Origin: Flavobacterium piscisymbiosum
GTDB lineage: Bacteria; Bacteroidota; Bacteroidia; Flavobacteriales; Flavobacteriaceae
Assembly (NCBI RefSeq): GCF_020905295.1
Contig: NZ_JAJJMM010000001.1
Location: forward strand, 4,154,001 to 4,218,000
Direction of reading: 5' to 3'
DNA length: 64,000 nucleotides
Part shown: positions 62,910 through 64,000 of the stretch, piece by piece
Layout of the letters: each line of letters begins with the position of its first letter
How positions within the stretch are numbered: the first letter of the stretch is position 1
Position numbers and translations under genes: made by a program
The notes under the pieces: model-generated
Told to the model about the DNA's origin: nothing
The model's database searches: none
Seen by the model: the letters and a program-made list of their open reading frames with translations, nothing else

Positions 62910-63660
62910 AATTGTATTGTTGGATATTCTTAAAAATAAAATCGTTCTGAGTTACACTTTTGTTTTGGCCTTGCTCTCCTGGGGATCTTTTGGCCTTGAA
63001 GACAATTCTGCTAAAGGGCTGTTGACAATTTTGAATGTAATTTTATTTACAGTTCCATTAGTTTCGATACTTTTTTCGACGATATATATTTATAACAGTT
63101 CTGAATTTATTGAACTGTTACTCAGCCAGCCATTAAGGCGAAAAAAAATATGGATCAGTTTATTTGCCGGGCTTTCCATTGCAATGATTTTGGCTTTTTT
63201 GCTGGGTGCGGGAATCCCCCTTGTAATTAATGCGCCTGATGCTTCAGGTGTTATGATGCTTTTGTCAGGATGTTTAATCTCGGCTGTTTTTGTGTCTTTA
63301 GCTTTTTTGAGCTGTATTTTGACTCGTGATAAAGCAAAAGGAATTGGTGTAGCGATTATGTTTTGGATGTATTTTGCAATACTATTTGACGCTTTGGTTT
63401 TATTTCTGTTGTTTCAGTTTGCCGAGTATCCTATTGAAGAGGCAATGGTGGGGGTAACGGCCCTGAGCCCAATAGATCTTGCACGTATTCAGATTCTCTT
63501 ACATCTTGATCAGTCAGCTATGATGGGTTACACAGGCGCAATTTTTAAAGATTTTTTTGGGACAACTATTGGATTGATTATCTCTTTTTTTCTATTGATT
63601 TTATGGATTGCGATACCTTTTTTTATTTCAGTCAGAAAATTTAATAAAAAAGATCTTTAA
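62893..63660 (+). CDS. nosY: NosY, ABC transporter permease
   Basis: This 255-residue membrane protein has six TM segments and fits the ABC-2 permease NosY. It forms the membrane part of the NosFY transporter that acts with NosD. Its ATG lies inside the end of nosF. A truncated haemoglobin gene follows after 23 bp. Confidence 0.92.
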   Translation: MNRIIKIVLLDILKNKIVLSYTFVLALLSWGSFGLEDNSAKGLLTILNVILFTVPLVSILFSTIYIYNSSEFIELLLSQPLRRKKIWISLFAGLSIAMILAFLLGAGIPLVINAPDASGVMMLLSGCLISAVFVSLAFLSCILTRDKAKGIGVAIMFWMYFAILFDALVLFLLFQFAEYPIEEAMVGVTALSPIDLARIQILLHLDQSAMMGYTGAIFKDFFGTTIGLIISFFLLILWIAIPFFISVRKFNKKDL

Positions 63661-63683
63661 CAATTAATATTTAATACTCAATT

Positions 63684-64000
63684 ATGAAGGAGAAGATAAA
63701 AACAGATATTAAAAACAGACAGGATATCAAAATATTGGTTGATGCTTTTTATGGTAAGGTTCAGACAGATGCTACTATCGGATATTTATTTACCAAAGTG
63801 GCGAATGTTAATTGGGAAAAACATCTTCCAATTATGTATGATTTTTGGGATAATATCCTTTTTCATTCCGGAAATTTTGAAGGAAACCCGATGATGAAGC
63901 ATTGGATTTTAAATCAGAAAAGCCCCTTAACTGAAACTCATTTTAAACATTGGAATAAGTTGTGGAAAAAAACTGTTGATGATTTATTTGAAGGACCAAA
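63684..64000 (+). CDS. Group 3 truncated haemoglobin (partial, runs off window)
   Basis: The frame opens at ATG 63684 and remains open to the window edge (105 residues seen). The start DIKNRQDIKILVDAFYGKVQ, the YDFWDNILFHSGNFEGNPM segment and HWILNQKSPLTETHFKHWNKLW, quoted in part, fit group 3 truncated haemoglobins. Such proteins bind O2 or NO. It lies in the nos operon, 23 bp behind nosY, which fits a role in NO detoxification during denitrification. The 3' end is outside the window. Confidence 0.85.
   Translation, partial: MKEKIKTDIKNRQDIKILVDAFYGKVQTDATIGYLFTKVANVNWEKHLPIMYDFWDNILFHSGNFEGNPMMKHWILNQKSPLTETHFKHWNKLWKKTVDDLFEGP

Overview
The window comes from an AT-rich Bacteroidetes chromosome, most likely a denitrifying Flavobacterium. 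This rests on the gene content (SusCD-era style TonB receptor, Crp/Fnr and AraC regulators, lipoproteins with short Bacteroidetes signals), on recurring -7 elements of the TAnnTTTG type, on the absence of strong Shine-Dalgarno sequences, and on a clade II Sec-type nitrous-oxide reductase. No CRISPR array, rRNA, complete insertion sequence or origin was seen. One tRNA gene (Arg, anticodon ACG) is present.

Layout. 0-6 kb: DUF1203 protein, nitroreductase, then an oxygen-dependent core methionine synthase pair (MesX, a DUF1852 protein, and MesD), a bile-acid/Na+ symporter-like carrier and an Lrp/AsnC regulator, followed by tRNA-Arg. 6.4-8 kb: a lone contractile tail-sheath gene with no other phage or injection-system genes next to it. 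8.4-14.7 kb: a TetR-TolC-adaptor-RND efflux operon with two matching TetR-type operators. 14.8-33 kb: many single genes for stress, detoxification and small-molecule metabolism (hydrolases, MBL protein, LysE exporter, SDR, amidohydrolase, DUF1254, DUF417, tautomerase, YceI, FMN reductase) mixed with AraC and Crp/Fnr regulators. At least four of their promoters carry the same palindrome, CTTAAACTAGTTTAAG or a close relative. 33-47.5 kb: duplicated YjbR protein, an AraC-led cluster of quinone oxidoreductase, SDR and old yellow enzyme, then an AraC gene divergent from a run of eight genes (two aldo-keto reductases, SnoaL-like protein, hydrolases, exported flavodoxin, carboxymuconolactone decarboxylase-like protein, cupin), most of them with export signals.

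48-64 kb is a nitrogen-oxide island. On the minus strand: Fe-S repair protein Ric/ScdA, NadB, quinol NO reductase, an azurin-like cupredoxin, a copper-type TonB receptor, a Met/His-rich lipoprotein and a small Cys-containing membrane-anchored protein. On the plus strand: cytochrome c, NosZ, a membrane protein fused to NosL, NosD, NosF, NosY and a truncated haemoglobin cut by the window end. A Crp/Fnr-type palindrome (TATGA-N6-TCATA) lies midway between the divergent nos and copper-uptake genes and again upstream of azurin-qNor, in all three directions at the same distance from a -7-like element. This suggests that one NO- or oxygen-sensing regulator co-induces NO reduction, N2O reduction and copper supply.

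The intergenic DNA carries several dispersed repeats: a roughly 255-bp structured element in two copies, a decayed element whose copies follow terminator hairpins like the one behind the tRNA gene, and a remnant of a tRNA T-arm near 47.8 kb.
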